Source: Streptomyces griseochromogenes (GTDB lineage: Bacteria > Actinomycetota > Actinomycetes > Streptomycetales > Streptomycetaceae). Taken from it: a stretch of 64,000 nt of DNA. Positions within the stretch are counted from its first letter, which is position 1, and each line of letters starts with the position of its first letter. The stretch covers positions 2,046,001-2,110,000 of the forward strand of contig NZ_CP016279.1 of assembly GCF_001542625.1 (NCBI RefSeq). The letters are read 5' to 3'. This document shows positions 47,642 through 56,937 of the stretch, one piece after another. The translations under genes and the position numbers were made by a program. The notes under the pieces are model-generated. The model searched no databases, was not told the DNA's origin, and worked only from the letters and a program-made list of their open reading frames with translations.

Positions 47642-50600
47642 ATGGCGGGTCGGGGCGGCGACGCGAACCGTACCGGCGTCTTGGGCCGGAGCCGGGACGA
47701 GCACCCGGGAGAGAGCCGGGCCGGGCACCGGGGCGAGAAGCGTACGGAGTACGACGGGGGCCGCGCGGAGCGCACGGACCGCCGGGACGGCGCGGACGGC
47801 TCGGGCTCGGCTGCCGACGGGCCCACTCGCACAGACGTCCTCGTCCAGATCCGCGACCTGGCCGGCCGTCCCCGCGGGGTCGGCTTCCTCGTCGACCACC
47901 ACGGCACCCTCCTGACCAGCCACGAGGCCGTCGACGGCCTGCCCCGGCTGGTACTGATGACCGCGGGGAACCGCACCTGCGCGGTGGACGCCGACGCCGT
48001 CACCCCGCTGCCCGCGCTCGATCTGGCCCTCGTCCGCACCGAGGGCCTGGGGGTGGAACCCCTGGCGCTCACCGTCCGGGAACGTGTCGAGGCCGGCACC
48101 TACGTCCGGATCGCCGCGGGCTGCTGGCGCGAGGCACGGGTGCTGACCGCCACCCAGGTGACCTACACCGCAACGGACCGCGTCCACCTCCTCGAAGACG
48201 CCCTGGAGCTGGCCATCGGCACGGCCGGCCGGGACGCGCTGCGGCTCGGCGGCGGCGCGGCCGGGGGACCGGTGCTCGACGCCGCCACCGGCGCGGTGCT
48301 CGGCATCCTCGGCACCGCCCTGCGCTCCGCCCAGCACGACGCCGGCTTCGCGGTGTCCCTGAGGCCGTCGGACGGCCCGCTGGCCGAGCTGCTCGCCCGC
48401 AACGCCGCCACCGTGCCCGCGTACGGCGCCGACCTCAACCTGGCCGGCGTCCTGGAGCTGACCGCCACCTCGGTGGGCCAGGACGGCCCGCCGGGCGCCC
48501 TCTCCGGCACGGCCGGTCCCGGCCGCGTCCAGCCGGTCGAACGTGCCGACGTGGCAAGGGAGTTGGCGGCCTTCGCCGACGGCGACCGCGCCGTGCTCGG
48601 CCTCGTCGGCGCCCCGGGCAGCGGTCGTACGACCGAACTCGCGGCCCTCGCGGCCCGGCGAAGCCGCTGCGAGCGGCCCGCGCCCACACTGTGGCTGCGC
48701 GGTGCCGACCTGAAGGACGCCGACGGCTCGGTCGCGGACGCGGCCCGTCGCGCCCTGGAGCGCGCCGTCCGGATCGTCGCCGCCTCCCGTTCCGTACGCC
48801 CCGCCGACCTCGGCGACCTCGGCCCGGAGCGCCTGGCCCGCTGCGCCGGGCGGGCCGGCCGGCCGCTGCTGCTCCTGCTGGACGGCCCCGAGGAGATGCC
48901 GCCCGTCCTCGCCCACCGGCTGTCCCGGTGGACCGAGGGGACCGCCGAGTGGCTGCGGAAGACCGGTGCCCGGCTGGTGGTGGCGTGCCGGGAGGAGTAC
49001 TGGGAGCGCACGGGGGCCGAGTTCCCGGCGGACCTCCGCCACACCCCGGAGGGCGACGGCTCCGGCCTTCCGCCGTGCGTGCGGCTCGCGGACCTCGCCG
49101 AGGACGAGGCCCGCCGGGCCCGTTCCCGCTACGGCATCCCCGACGACGCCCTCACGGGCCACGACGCCCGGCACCCGCTCACGCTGCGCCTCCTCTCCGA
49201 GGTCCGCGCCGCGCTCCCGGACGCCCCGCCCGCCCGGCCCGTCGACCGGCACGAGGTCTTCGCCGCCCACCTCGACCTGATGTGCCTGCGCATCGCGGTC
49301 CGCCTCGCCGCCGAGAACGGGCTGCGAGGCACGGCCGTACGGCGGCTCGCCGCCCGGGTGGCCGGTCAGGTGCACGAGGCCGCCCGGCGCAGCCTCGGAC
49401 CCGGCCAGGGCGAGCTGGACCGCGCCTCCTTCGAGGCGGTGTTTCCCTGGGGACCCGCCCCGGCCCGCCTCGGCGGCGGCGCCGGCTGGGCCTCGGCCGT
49501 CCTCACCGAAGGCCTCCTGGTCCCGGCCGGGGCCGGCTACCGCTTCGCGCACGAAGAGCTGGCCGACTGGATCCAGGGCATGCATCTCGACCTGGACGAG
49601 GCCCTGCACGCCCTGGTGCACCGTCCCCGCACTCCTCGGGGCGCCCACCCGCTCCCCGTCCCGCACCACCGCATCGGCCCGGTCGTCCAGGCCCTGCTCC
49701 TCCTCGGCCGCCAGTGCGGACCTGGCGAACTCTCCTGCCGACTGCGGGAGTTGGTCGACGCGCTGGACCTGGACCCCACCTCCTGGTGGGCCGGCCGACT
49801 GCTCACCAGGACCCTGCTCCAGGTTCCGGACGCGACGCCGTACACCGAGGTGCTGCGCCTTCTCGCCGACCGCATCGTCGCCTGGCGTCACTGTCAGCGG
49901 CCCGTACCGGACGCGCTCGCCCCCGCCTTCTGGCTCGCCCTGCCCATCCCCGGCATCGAGCGCTTCGCACTGCTGCGGCAGCTGGTCCTGGCGGACGCGG
50001 CACCGGTGGAGCCGGCCGGTGAGGGTGAGGGCCGGGGCCACGGCGAGCGTGTGGGTTCGGGCCCGGGCGGACGCGAGGGCCCGGGTGCCCTCGGCGGCGC
50101 CGGTGAGCCCGTAGGCGCGAAAGACCGCGGCGTGGACGAGCCCGGCGGCGCGGGCGCCCCTGGGAGCGGGTCCGGGCGCGCTGCCACCACCGACGGGGCG
50201 ACCGAGCGCGCGGCCGTGGCGGAACGGTACCTGGACGCCGTGGCGCGGCTGCTCGCCGCCGACCCCGCCGCCGTACAGCCCCACCTCGCCCGCTGGTTCG
50301 CCGACGAGCGGCCGCTGCCCGCGACCCCGGACGCCACCGTGGCGACCGCAGCGCAGGCTCTGCTGCACACACACCGGCACGGCGCCCTGGACGACCTCAC
50401 CGAGGTGCTCGTGGAGAGCGCGCACCGCAGGGCCGACGAGTTGCTGACCGTACTCGCCGAGGACGAGCCCTCGGCGATCTGCCGGGCCGTGGACCGCTGG
50501 GCGCACGACGAACGCCCCGCCCGCCGGGTGGCCGCGGTGGCGTTCGCGCTCCGAGCCGCCCCGCACGTCCGCTCGGCCGCCGACCGCGAACTGCTGCGCT

Positions 50601-51427
50601 ACGCCGCCCTCGCCCTGCTCGCCCGACCCGCCGACTGCAGCCTGCACGGCGGTGCCCTCGCCCTCCTGGTCCGCGACCCGCACACCCGCGACCGCCATCT
50701 CCCCGAGGCCCTGCGCCACTTCGCCGACGGCGATCCGCAGCTCCCGCCCGAAGCCCTGGTGACGGCCCTGACCACCCACACGGAACCCGTCCTGCAGGCC
50801 TTCCGAGCCCGCCTGCGCCGCGGCGCGGACGCCGGGGAGGCGCTCCGCGCGCTCGCCGACGTCACCACCCCTGCCCTCGCCCGCCGGGTCGCCGCTCTCG
50901 TCCGGGAGGCGGTGGGGGCGCGGCCGGAGACCGCCCGGCACGTGGCCGCGTACGTGGACCGCCGTCTCGACCAGGGCCCCGCCGCTCGTTCCGTCCTGCT
51001 GCCGCTGGTCACCGGTCTCCTCGACGGCGGCGCCGAACAGGTCCGGGCGGCCCTCGCCACCGTGCTCGCCGCCCCCGGCGCCCCCGCCTCCCGCCCCCTG
51101 CGCCGTGAGCTGCTGGACTTCCTCCTCATCCACGAGCAGGACCCGGACGTCCTGGACGCCCTCCTGCACGCGGCGGTCCCGCACGGAGACGGCCGGGACG
51201 CGGAGCTGCGCGCCCTGGTCCACCGCGTCGGCCTCCTCCTCGTCCGCACCCCCGACGGGGCAACCCGCTTCGACTGGGGACTGGTCGTCCTCGCCCGGCA
51301 CGTGCCCGGCTTCGCCGCGCGGGTGGCCCGCTGGCTGGGCGAGACCCCGGACGACTGGGCCGTGGTGGTGGGCCCCAGCGCCCGCCGCATGATCGAGAAT
51401 CTGGCGGGGGTGCGAGTACCGGCCTGA
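47642..51427 (+). CDS. STAND-type NTPase with degenerate trypsin-like domain and helical-repeat C-terminus
   Basis: 1261 residues in four parts. A charged disordered start (about 1-60). A trypsin-like domain (about 65-240) with GVGFLVDHHGTLLTSHEAV, the Asp of ALDLALV, but AAGGPVLD where GxSGGP should carry the nucleophile: Ser is Ala, and the His is one place off the usual position, so proteolysis is unlikely. A P-loop ATPase (about 300-700) with Walker A GAPGSGRTT near 323 and Walker B LLLLLDGPEE near 408, of the AAA/STAND type. A Gly/Glu linker (about 790-850) and a HEAT-like helical region to the end. GGGGAGG precedes the ATG. It lies between truB and ribF. Such signal-integrating ATPases often act in stress or phage sensing; function here is unknown. 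Confidence 0.83.
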   Translation: MAGRGGDANRTGVLGRSRDEHPGESRAGHRGEKRTEYDGGRAERTDRRDGADGSGSAADGPTRTDVLVQIRDLAGRPRGVGFLVDHHGTLLTSHEAVDGLPRLVLMTAGNRTCAVDADAVTPLPALDLALVRTEGLGVEPLALTVRERVEAGTYVRIAAGCWREARVLTATQVTYTATDRVHLLEDALELAIGTAGRDALRLGGGAAGGPVLDAATGAVLGILGTALRSAQHDAGFAVSLRPSDGPLAELLARNAATVPAYGADLNLAGVLELTATSVGQDGPPGALSGTAGPGRVQPVERADVARELAAFADGDRAVLGLVGAPGSGRTTELAALAARRSRCERPAPTLWLRGADLKDADGSVADAARRALERAVRIVAASRSVRPADLGDLGPERLARCAGRAGRPLLLLLDGPEEMPPVLAHRLSRWTEGTAEWLRKTGARLVVACREEYWERTGAEFPADLRHTPEGDGSGLPPCVRLADLAEDEARRARSRYGIPDDALTGHDARHPLTLRLLSEVRAALPDAPPARPVDRHEVFAAHLDLMCLRIAVRLAAENGLRGTAVRRLAARVAGQVHEAARRSLGPGQGELDRASFEAVFPWGPAPARLGGGAGWASAVLTEGLLVPAGAGYRFAHEELADWIQGMHLDLDEALHALVHRPRTPRGAHPLPVPHHRIGPVVQALLLLGRQCGPGELSCRLRELVDALDLDPTSWWAGRLLTRTLLQVPDATPYTEVLRLLADRIVAWRHCQRPVPDALAPAFWLALPIPGIERFALLRQLVLADAAPVEPAGEGEGRGHGERVGSGPGGREGPGALGGAGEPVGAKDRGVDEPGGAGAPGSGSGRAATTDGATERAAVAERYLDAVARLLAADPAAVQPHLARWFADERPLPATPDATVATAAQALLHTHRHGALDDLTEVLVESAHRRADELLTVLAEDEPSAICRAVDRWAHDERPARRVAAVAFALRAAPHVRSAADRELLRYAALALLARPADCSLHGGALALLVRDPHTRDRHLPEALRHFADGDPQLPPEALVTALTTHTEPVLQAFRARLRRGADAGEALRALADVTTPALARRVAALVREAVGARPETARHVAAYVDRRLDQGPAARSVLLPLVTGLLDGGAEQVRAALATVLAAPGAPASRPLRRELLDFLLIHEQDPDVLDALLHAAVPHGDGRDAELRALVHRVGLLLVRTPDGATRFDWGLVVLARHVPGFAARVARWLGETPDDWAVVVGPSARRMIENLAGVRVPA

Positions 51428-51556
51428 CCGGTCGGCGAACGTGCGCCCGGTCACAGCCCCTATGCCGATGAGGGTCCAGGGCACCCGGCATGGCACCCTT
51501 AGACCTGCACAAGAGGTCAACGGTAGACACGGACACGGGTTCGAGGAGCGGTCACA

Positions 51557-52504
51557 GTGCAGCGCTGGCGTGGCTTGGAGGACATTCCCCAGGACTGGGG
51601 GCGCAGCGTCGTCACCATCGGTTCCTACGACGGCGTCCACCGCGGCCACCAGCTGATCATCAAGCACGCCGTCGACCGCGCCCGCGAGCTGGGCGCCCCG
51701 GCCGTCGTCGTCACCTTCGACCCGCACCCCAGCGAGGTCGTCCGCCCCGGCAGTCACCCGCCCCTGCTCGCCCCGCACCACCGCCGCGCCGAGCTGATGG
51801 CGGACCTGGGCGTGGACGCGGTGCTCATCCTCCCCTTCACCACCGAGTTCTCGAAGCTCTCGCCCGCCGAGTTCGTGGCCAAGGTCCTGGTCGACAAGCT
51901 GCACGCCAGGGCGGTCGTCGAGGGCCCGAACTTCCGCTTCGGCCACAAGGCCGCCGGCAACGTGGAGTTCCTCGCCGAGCAGGGCAAGAACCACGACTTC
52001 GAGGTGGAGGTCGTGGACCTGTACGTCTCCGGTGCGGCGGGCGGCGGCGAGCCGTTCTCCTCGACCCTGACCCGGCGCCTGGTCGCCGAGGGCGACGTGG
52101 CCGGTGCCCGCGAGATCCTGGGCCGTCCGCACCGGGTGGAGGGCGTGGTCGTCCGCGGCGCCCAGCGCGGCCGCGAGCTGGGCTTCCCCACGGCCAACGT
52201 CGAGACGCTCCCGCACACCGCGATCCCCGCCGACGGTGTGTACGCCGGTTACCTGCACGCGCAGGGGGAAGTCATGCCGGCCGCGATCTCCGTCGGCACC
52301 AACCCGCAGTTCGACGGCACCGAGCGCACGGTGGAGGCGTACGCCATCGACCGCGTCGGCCTCGACCTGTACGGGCTGCATGTCGCCGTCGACTTCCTGG
52401 CGTACGTGCGCGGCCAGGCGAAGTTCGAGTCGCTGGACGCCCTGCTGGAGCAGATGGCCGCGGATGTGAAGCGGTGCCGGGAGATCGTGGCGGAGGAGGA
52501 GTAA
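51557..52504 (+). CDS. ribF: bifunctional riboflavin kinase/FAD synthetase
   Basis: Converts riboflavin to FMN and FMN to FAD. 315 residues: N-terminal nucleotidyltransferase (GSYDGVHRGHQLII, VVTFDPHPSEV, NFRFGHKAAGN) and C-terminal kinase (GRPHRVEGVVVRGAQRGRELG, FPTANV with the Mg/ATP-binding Thr-Ala-Asn). GTG start after GAGGAG. The downstream hairpin ends the unit. Confidence 0.96.
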   Translation: MQRWRGLEDIPQDWGRSVVTIGSYDGVHRGHQLIIKHAVDRARELGAPAVVVTFDPHPSEVVRPGSHPPLLAPHHRRAELMADLGVDAVLILPFTTEFSKLSPAEFVAKVLVDKLHARAVVEGPNFRFGHKAAGNVEFLAEQGKNHDFEVEVVDLYVSGAAGGGEPFSSTLTRRLVAEGDVAGAREILGRPHRVEGVVVRGAQRGRELGFPTANVETLPHTAIPADGVYAGYLHAQGEVMPAAISVGTNPQFDGTERTVEAYAIDRVGLDLYGLHVAVDFLAYVRGQAKFESLDALLEQMAADVKRCREIVAEEE

Positions 52505-52522
52505 GTCCTTTTCGCACAGCGA

Positions 52523-52559
52523 AAGGGCGGCCGGTGCGGAAGACGCACCGGCCGCCCTT
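52523..52559. terminator. strong bidirectional terminator
   Basis: A perfect 16-bp stem (52523-52538 with 52544-52559) and a GAAGA loop between the convergent ribF and MinD-like genes. Confidence 0.9.
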
Positions 52560-52571
52560 CTGCATGCCGTC

Positions 52572-55500
52572 CTACTGCTGGGGCGGCTGCTGCTGCCCCT
52601 GCGGAGGCTGCTGGTGGCCCTGCTGCGGCGGGTAGGGCTGACCGGGAGCCTGCGGCGGGTAGGGCTGGCCCGGGGCCTGCGGCTGTGCCTGCTGCGCCGG
52701 ATACGGCTGCGGCGGCCCGGTGTACAGCTGCTGGCCGGGGGCCTGCGGGTACGGCTGGCCCGGCTGGCCCTGCTGGGGCGGATACGGCTGCTGCCCCTGC
52801 GGCGGGTAGGCCTGACCCGGCATCGGCTGACCCGGCATCGGCTGACCCGGTATGGGCTGACCCGGCATCGGCTGACCCGGCATCGGCTGACCGGGCATCG
52901 GCTGACCGGGCATCGGCTGACCGGGCATCGGCGGGGCGGCCACGGGTGGCGGGTTGCCGTCGCTGGTCCACAGCCCGTGCGACTGCTGGTGCCGCACCAA
53001 GTCCTCGGCGACCATGGCCGCGAGGTTGAAGTACGCCTCCCGCACCTTCGGTCGCATCATGTCGAGGTCGACCTCGGCACCGGCGGCCAGGTGCTCGTCG
53101 AAGGGCACCACGATGACGCCGCGGCAGCGCGTCTCGAAGTGCGACACGATGTCCTCGACCTTGATCATCTTGCCGGTCTCGCGCACTCCGGAGATCACGG
53201 TGATCGACCGCGAGACGAGGTCGGCGTACCCGTGCGCGGACAGCCAGTCCAGCGTCGTACTCGCGCTGCTCGCACCGTCGACCGACGGGGTCGAGATGAT
53301 GATCAGCTGGTCGGCGAGGTCGAGCACCCCGCGCATGGCGCTGTACAGCAGGCCCGTGCCCGAGTCGGTGAGGATGACCGGGTACTGCCTGCCGAGCACG
53401 TCGATCGCGCGCCGGTAGTCCTCGTCGTTGAACGTGGTGGAGACGGCCGGGTCGACGTCGTTGGCGATGATCTCCAGTCCGGAGGGCGCCTGGGACGTGA
53501 ACCGCCGGATGTCCATGTACGAGTTCAGGTACGGGATCGCCTGGACCAGGTCACGGATGGTCGCCCCCGTCTCCCGGCGCACGCGTCGCCCGAGCGTACC
53601 GGCGTCCGGGTTGGCGTCGATGGCGAGGATCTTGTCCTGCCGCTCGGAGGCGAGCGTGGAGCCGAGGGCGGTGGTCGTGGTGGTCTTGCCGACACCGCCC
53701 TTGAGGCTGATGACCGCGATGCGGTAGCAGGACAGCACCGGCGTGCGGATCAGCTCCAGCTTTCGCTGCCGCTCGGCCTCCTCCTTCTTCCCGCCCAGCT
53801 TGAAGCGGGACGCGGCAGCGGCGGGCCGGCCGCTCTTCGCCTTCTGCCTCTTGTTGTTGAGCAGCCGGTCCGAAGAGAGCTCCACGGCCGCGGTGTAACC
53901 CAGTGGCGCTGCACCCGGGTTGGTCGGCTGCCGCTGGTCGTGCTGGATGGGCTGTGGCCAGGCGGCACCGGCCCGAGGATCGGCGGGCTGCTGCGGAGCC
54001 TGGGCGGACTCGGGGTTCTGCGGGGGCTGAGGCTGCTGTCCCGGCGGCGGGAAGCCGTAGCCGGACTGCGGTGCGGGGCCGCCAGGGGCCGCCTGCTGAC
54101 CCTGCGGAGGGAAGCCGTAACCGCCGGGCTGGGCAGCGGGGTTGGGCACGCCGGGCGGCGGGAAGCCGTAACCCCCCTGCGGGTTGGGGCCGTTCGGGGC
54201 CGGGGGCGGCGGGAAGCCGTAACCGCTCGGCGGAGTGGGCATGCCGGGGTTCGGCTGCGGTGCGGGGGGCGCGGGCTGGTCGGCCATAGGGCCGGGTGCG
54301 CCGGGGACGCCGGGGGTTCCCGGGGCGTAGGGCTGACCGGGCTGCAGTACGGGCTGCGCGGGAGCCGGCGGAGCGGGGGTGCCGGGCTGGTTCCATGCGG
54401 CGGGCGCGGGCTGGGGTGCCTGCGGCTGGAACGGCGGCTGCTGTCCGGGCACGCCCGCGGGGCCCTGCGCGGCAGCCGGCTGCTGACCGGGCGTCGGGCC
54501 CGGCTGCTGCGGTGCGCCCTGCGCGGGCCACTGGGCCGCGGGGGCGGGAGCGGCCGGCTGGTACGACGGCGGCAACGGAGGCATCCCGTCCTGCGGCGTC
54601 GGCGGGGGAGTCCAGGCGGGCGGCGCGTCCTGGGGGGCGGTGTCCTGCGGAGCACCGCTCTCGGGCGTGCCGTTGCGCGGTACGGCGTCCGTGTCCGTGG
54701 ACTTCGCCGCGTCGGAGGGGGTTTCGGCGGCCGTATCGTCCTGGGCCGGTCCCGGGACCGCAGCCTCGGCGGCGGTGTCGCCCTCGGCCTTGTTCTCGGC
54801 CTCGACGTCCGCGCCGGTCTCGGTCGCGGCCTCGTTCTCCTCGGACCCGGAGGCCACTGGCGCGTCGACGCCGGTCTCCTCGGCATCGGTGGCATCGGCC
54901 GCCTCGGAAACGTCGGCCTCGGCGCCCTGCCCGGAGCCGTCCGTACCCGACTCGTCCGGCGCGGAAGGCTCCGCCTCGGCCCGCGCGCCCTCGCCGTCGG
55001 CGGCACCCTTGTCGTCGCCGTCGGCCGGTCCGGCGTCCTCCGGGGCGTCCTCTGCGGAGGCCTCGTTCCCGGCTTCGGCCGCCTTCTCGGCGGCAGCGTT
55101 GCGCTCCGCGATCTCGGCCATCTCGCGCTTCAGGGCGACGGCGGAGAACTTCATCGTCGCCCCGCTCTCCAGGTCACCGCTGTCCGACTCGGGCTGTGGG
55201 ACGGGCGCGAGGGACGGAGCGACCGGAGCGGCAGGAACAGGGGGCTCCTGCTGAGGCTGCTGCGGGGCCTGCGGCTGCTGCAGCTCGAACCCCTCGGGCA
55301 GCCTCGGCATCGGAACCGGGTTCCCGGCAGGCGGAGTGTGCGCGGCGTACGGTGCCCCGGGACCGGGAGCCGGCGCGGAGGGAGCGTACGGGGCCCCTTG
55401 AGCAGGGGCAGGCGGGGCGGGCGGGGCGTACGGCGCCGCCGGGCCGGGGGCAGGCTGAGCGTAAGGTGCCGCGGGACCGGGGGCGGGCGGGGCGTACGGG

Positions 55501-55862
55501 GCCCCTGGCATCGCCGTACCGGCCGCCGGAGTCCCCTGCGGCGGTGGGGTCGGGCCCGCAACGGGCGCCTGCGGAGGGAACGGCGGAGGCGGCGCGGCAC
55601 CGACACCGCCCGGACCGCCCGCCGTACCGGAACCGCTCGGGTCACCGGCGCCGCTCACACCGTCGGGGCCGGAGGCGGCCGGAGCCGCGCCGCCCGTGGT
55701 GCCGGAACCACCCGAGGTCCCGGACGCGTTCTGCGTGTACCAGGCGGGCGGGGCGTAGTCGATGGTGAACTCGCCGGTGGTCTCGAAGGCCGACTCCGCG
55801 TCGGGCTGGTCATCGCCGGGTGTGGCCCAGCCCCCGCGGATCCCGTCCCGATCGCTGCTCAC
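52572..55862 (-). CDS. SCO5717-type MinD/ParA-like ATPase with giant Pro-rich N-terminus (type VII locus)
   Basis: 1096 residues. The first about 690 are Pro/Ala/Gln/Glu-rich and disordered: a Pro-rich block, an acidic block, then repeats such as YGFPPPG. A MinD/ParA ATPase follows with the deviant Walker [12 protein letters not shown] near 716-726, IDANPDAG, and LTDSGTGLL as the switch region. The C-terminus is a nine-fold PMPGQ-type repeat and a Gln/Pro tail. Pro-rich MinD-like ATPases of this kind (EspI in mycobacteria) belong to type VII secretion loci and can tune secretion; the S. coelicolor homologue is linked to growth and development. AGGAGG precedes the GTG. It is convergent with ribF. 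Confidence 0.87.
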   Translation of the reverse strand: MSSDRDGIRGGWATPGDDQPDAESAFETTGEFTIDYAPPAWYTQNASGTSGGSGTTGGAAPAASGPDGVSGAGDPSGSGTAGGPGGVGAAPPPPFPPQAPVAGPTPPPQGTPAAGTAMPGAPYAPPAPGPAAPYAQPAPGPAAPYAPPAPPAPAQGAPYAPSAPAPGPGAPYAAHTPPAGNPVPMPRLPEGFELQQPQAPQQPQQEPPVPAAPVAPSLAPVPQPESDSGDLESGATMKFSAVALKREMAEIAERNAAAEKAAEAGNEASAEDAPEDAGPADGDDKGAADGEGARAEAEPSAPDESGTDGSGQGAEADVSEAADATDAEETGVDAPVASGSEENEAATETGADVEAENKAEGDTAAEAAVPGPAQDDTAAETPSDAAKSTDTDAVPRNGTPESGAPQDTAPQDAPPAWTPPPTPQDGMPPLPPSYQPAAPAPAAQWPAQGAPQQPGPTPGQQPAAAQGPAGVPGQQPPFQPQAPQPAPAAWNQPGTPAPPAPAQPVLQPGQPYAPGTPGVPGAPGPMADQPAPPAPQPNPGMPTPPSGYGFPPPPAPNGPNPQGGYGFPPPGVPNPAAQPGGYGFPPQGQQAAPGGPAPQSGYGFPPPGQQPQPPQNPESAQAPQQPADPRAGAAWPQPIQHDQRQPTNPGAAPLGYTAAVELSSDRLLNNKRQKAKSGRPAAAASRFKLGGKKEEAERQRKLELIRTPVLSCYRIAVISLKGGVGKTTTTTALGSTLASERQDKILAIDANPDAGTLGRRVRRETGATIRDLVQAIPYLNSYMDIRRFTSQAPSGLEIIANDVDPAVSTTFNDEDYRRAIDVLGRQYPVILTDSGTGLLYSAMRGVLDLADQLIIISTPSVDGASSASTTLDWLSAHGYADLVSRSITVISGVRETGKMIKVEDIVSHFETRCRGVIVVPFDEHLAAGAEVDLDMMRPKVREAYFNLAAMVAEDLVRHQQSHGLWTSDGNPPPVAAPPMPGQPMPGQPMPGQPMPGQPMPGQPIPGQPMPGQPMPGQAYPPQGQQPYPPQQGQPGQPYPQAPGQQLYTGPPQPYPAQQAQPQAPGQPYPPQAPGQPYPPQQGHQQPPQGQQQPPQQ
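52812..52932. repeat. eight 15-bp tandem repeats coding for PMPGQ units
   Basis: Units of the type TGACCCGGCATCGGC, nearly identical (one unit with GTATGGG, three with an extra G in place of C), in frame within the MinD-like gene. Copy number is likely to vary between strains. Confidence 0.85.
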
Positions 55863-56172
55863 AGTTCCTCCTGGTGTGGTCGAGCACCCTTGTGCCGTGC
55901 CGGGGCGACCATGTCGTGTCGTTCACGTCGTCCGTAGTCGTTCGAGGCAGTCCGAATCCACCGGCCCTCCCCCTGGGGTGACGACGCCTGGTCCACGGGT
56001 TCTGGCATCGCGCCCGCTCCCAGCCTAATCACCACGAGGCACACCTCGGCAGCCCCGCCCACCTCTCGGCTCGCGGCCGACGACGCCAGCCGCGAACAAA
56101 CGTCGAACAATCCACGCAGGAGTAACGAAGAAGAGTTGAATAAACCGGACGAGACGGGGCAGTTCGGCCCCA
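55863..56172. promoter_or_regulatory. 310-base promoter region of the MinD-like gene
   Basis: No gene. It holds two direct CGAACAA repeats (56093-56099 and 56104-56110, 11 bases apart, one helical turn), a small GGGGC/GCCCC hairpin just after the upstream gene (56156-56160 with 56167-56171), and an unusually AT-rich stretch at 56121-56145. Confidence 0.4.
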
Positions 56173-56937
56173 TCAGTCCATGCGTCGCGGTGTGCCCAAC
56201 AATCCGATCTCGGCATCGGTGGGTTGGGTCATCACATACTGCCGGTCGCGGTCGGTGCACCACAGCGTCACGCCGTCGGGCAGCGCGGGCAGCGACTCCG
56301 CCTCGGTCCGGGTCAGCCCCATGGTGCGGCCCAGTTCCGCCGCCTCGTCCGGCGAGACCCGCTGGATACCGGCGAGCCGGGCCTGCCGCAGCAACCGCGG
56401 GGCGACCGGGCTGAGATACGGCAGCAGGGTCAGAACCGACTGCCAGGGCCCCGACACCGTGCGCCCGCGCGGCGGCCGCATACCGCAGTCCCGCACCACG
56501 AGCACGGGCGTACCGGCCGAGGCACCCTGCGGCGGGACCCGGCCCACGTCGTGCACGGCGAGCCCGTTCTGCCCCCCGCCCATGGCGTGCACCATCTGCA
56601 TCCAGGCCTGCGGCCGGCCCGTCTCCACGGCGACCCGCGCCCCCGTCGCCGCCGTACGCAGCGCCAGCACCTGAGCCGTCCACAGCCCGCCGATCAGCAC
56701 GACGTCGTACGGCGTCGGCCGGTTTATCCCCAGCACGGCCGGCTGGCCCTCGGCATCGATCCCGGCGACCACGCCGTCGTCCCCTATGGGCAGGAACAGC
56801 GTTTCGGCCTGCTCCACGGACAGCGCGTGCCGCGGATGACGGGGGCCCAGCAGGCCGAAGCCGGTGCGCAGTCGCGCGCCGAGGCTCGGTGTCGGCGGGG
56901 TCGTGCCCGACGGGGCAGGCGATGTCGTCATGGCCAT
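56173..56937 (-). CDS. type VII secretion locus protein, unknown function
   Basis: 254 residues, soluble, no signal peptide. Features: LRTGFGLLGPRHPRHALSV, DVVLIGGLWTAQVLALRTAA (a nucleotide-binding-like strand-Gly-helix) and ETGRPQAWMQMVHAMGGGQ. The ATG overlaps the eccE stop in TGATG, so it is made together with EccE and probably acts at the secretion channel. I know no enzymatic family for it. Confidence 0.8.
   Translation of the reverse strand: MAMTTSPAPSGTTPPTPSLGARLRTGFGLLGPRHPRHALSVEQAETLFLPIGDDGVVAGIDAEGQPAVLGINRPTPYDVVLIGGLWTAQVLALRTAATGARVAVETGRPQAWMQMVHAMGGGQNGLAVHDVGRVPPQGASAGTPVLVVRDCGMRPPRGRTVSGPWQSVLTLLPYLSPVAPRLLRQARLAGIQRVSPDEAAELGRTMGLTRTEAESLPALPDGVTLWCTDRDRQYVMTQPTDAEIGLLGTPRRMD

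Noticed and set aside
47594..52381. A 1595-codon minus-strand frame
   Set aside because: Antisense to the STAND-type ATPase and ribF; no domain, crosses two real genes.
52812..52932. Regular 15-bp repeats considered as a CRISPR-like array
   Set aside because: There are no spacers; the units are contiguous and in frame, encoding PMPGQ.
52614..55937. A 1107-codon open frame on the plus strand
   Set aside because: It is the exact antisense of the MinD-like gene, with Arg/Gly/Leu-rich repeats produced by its Pro-rich codons.
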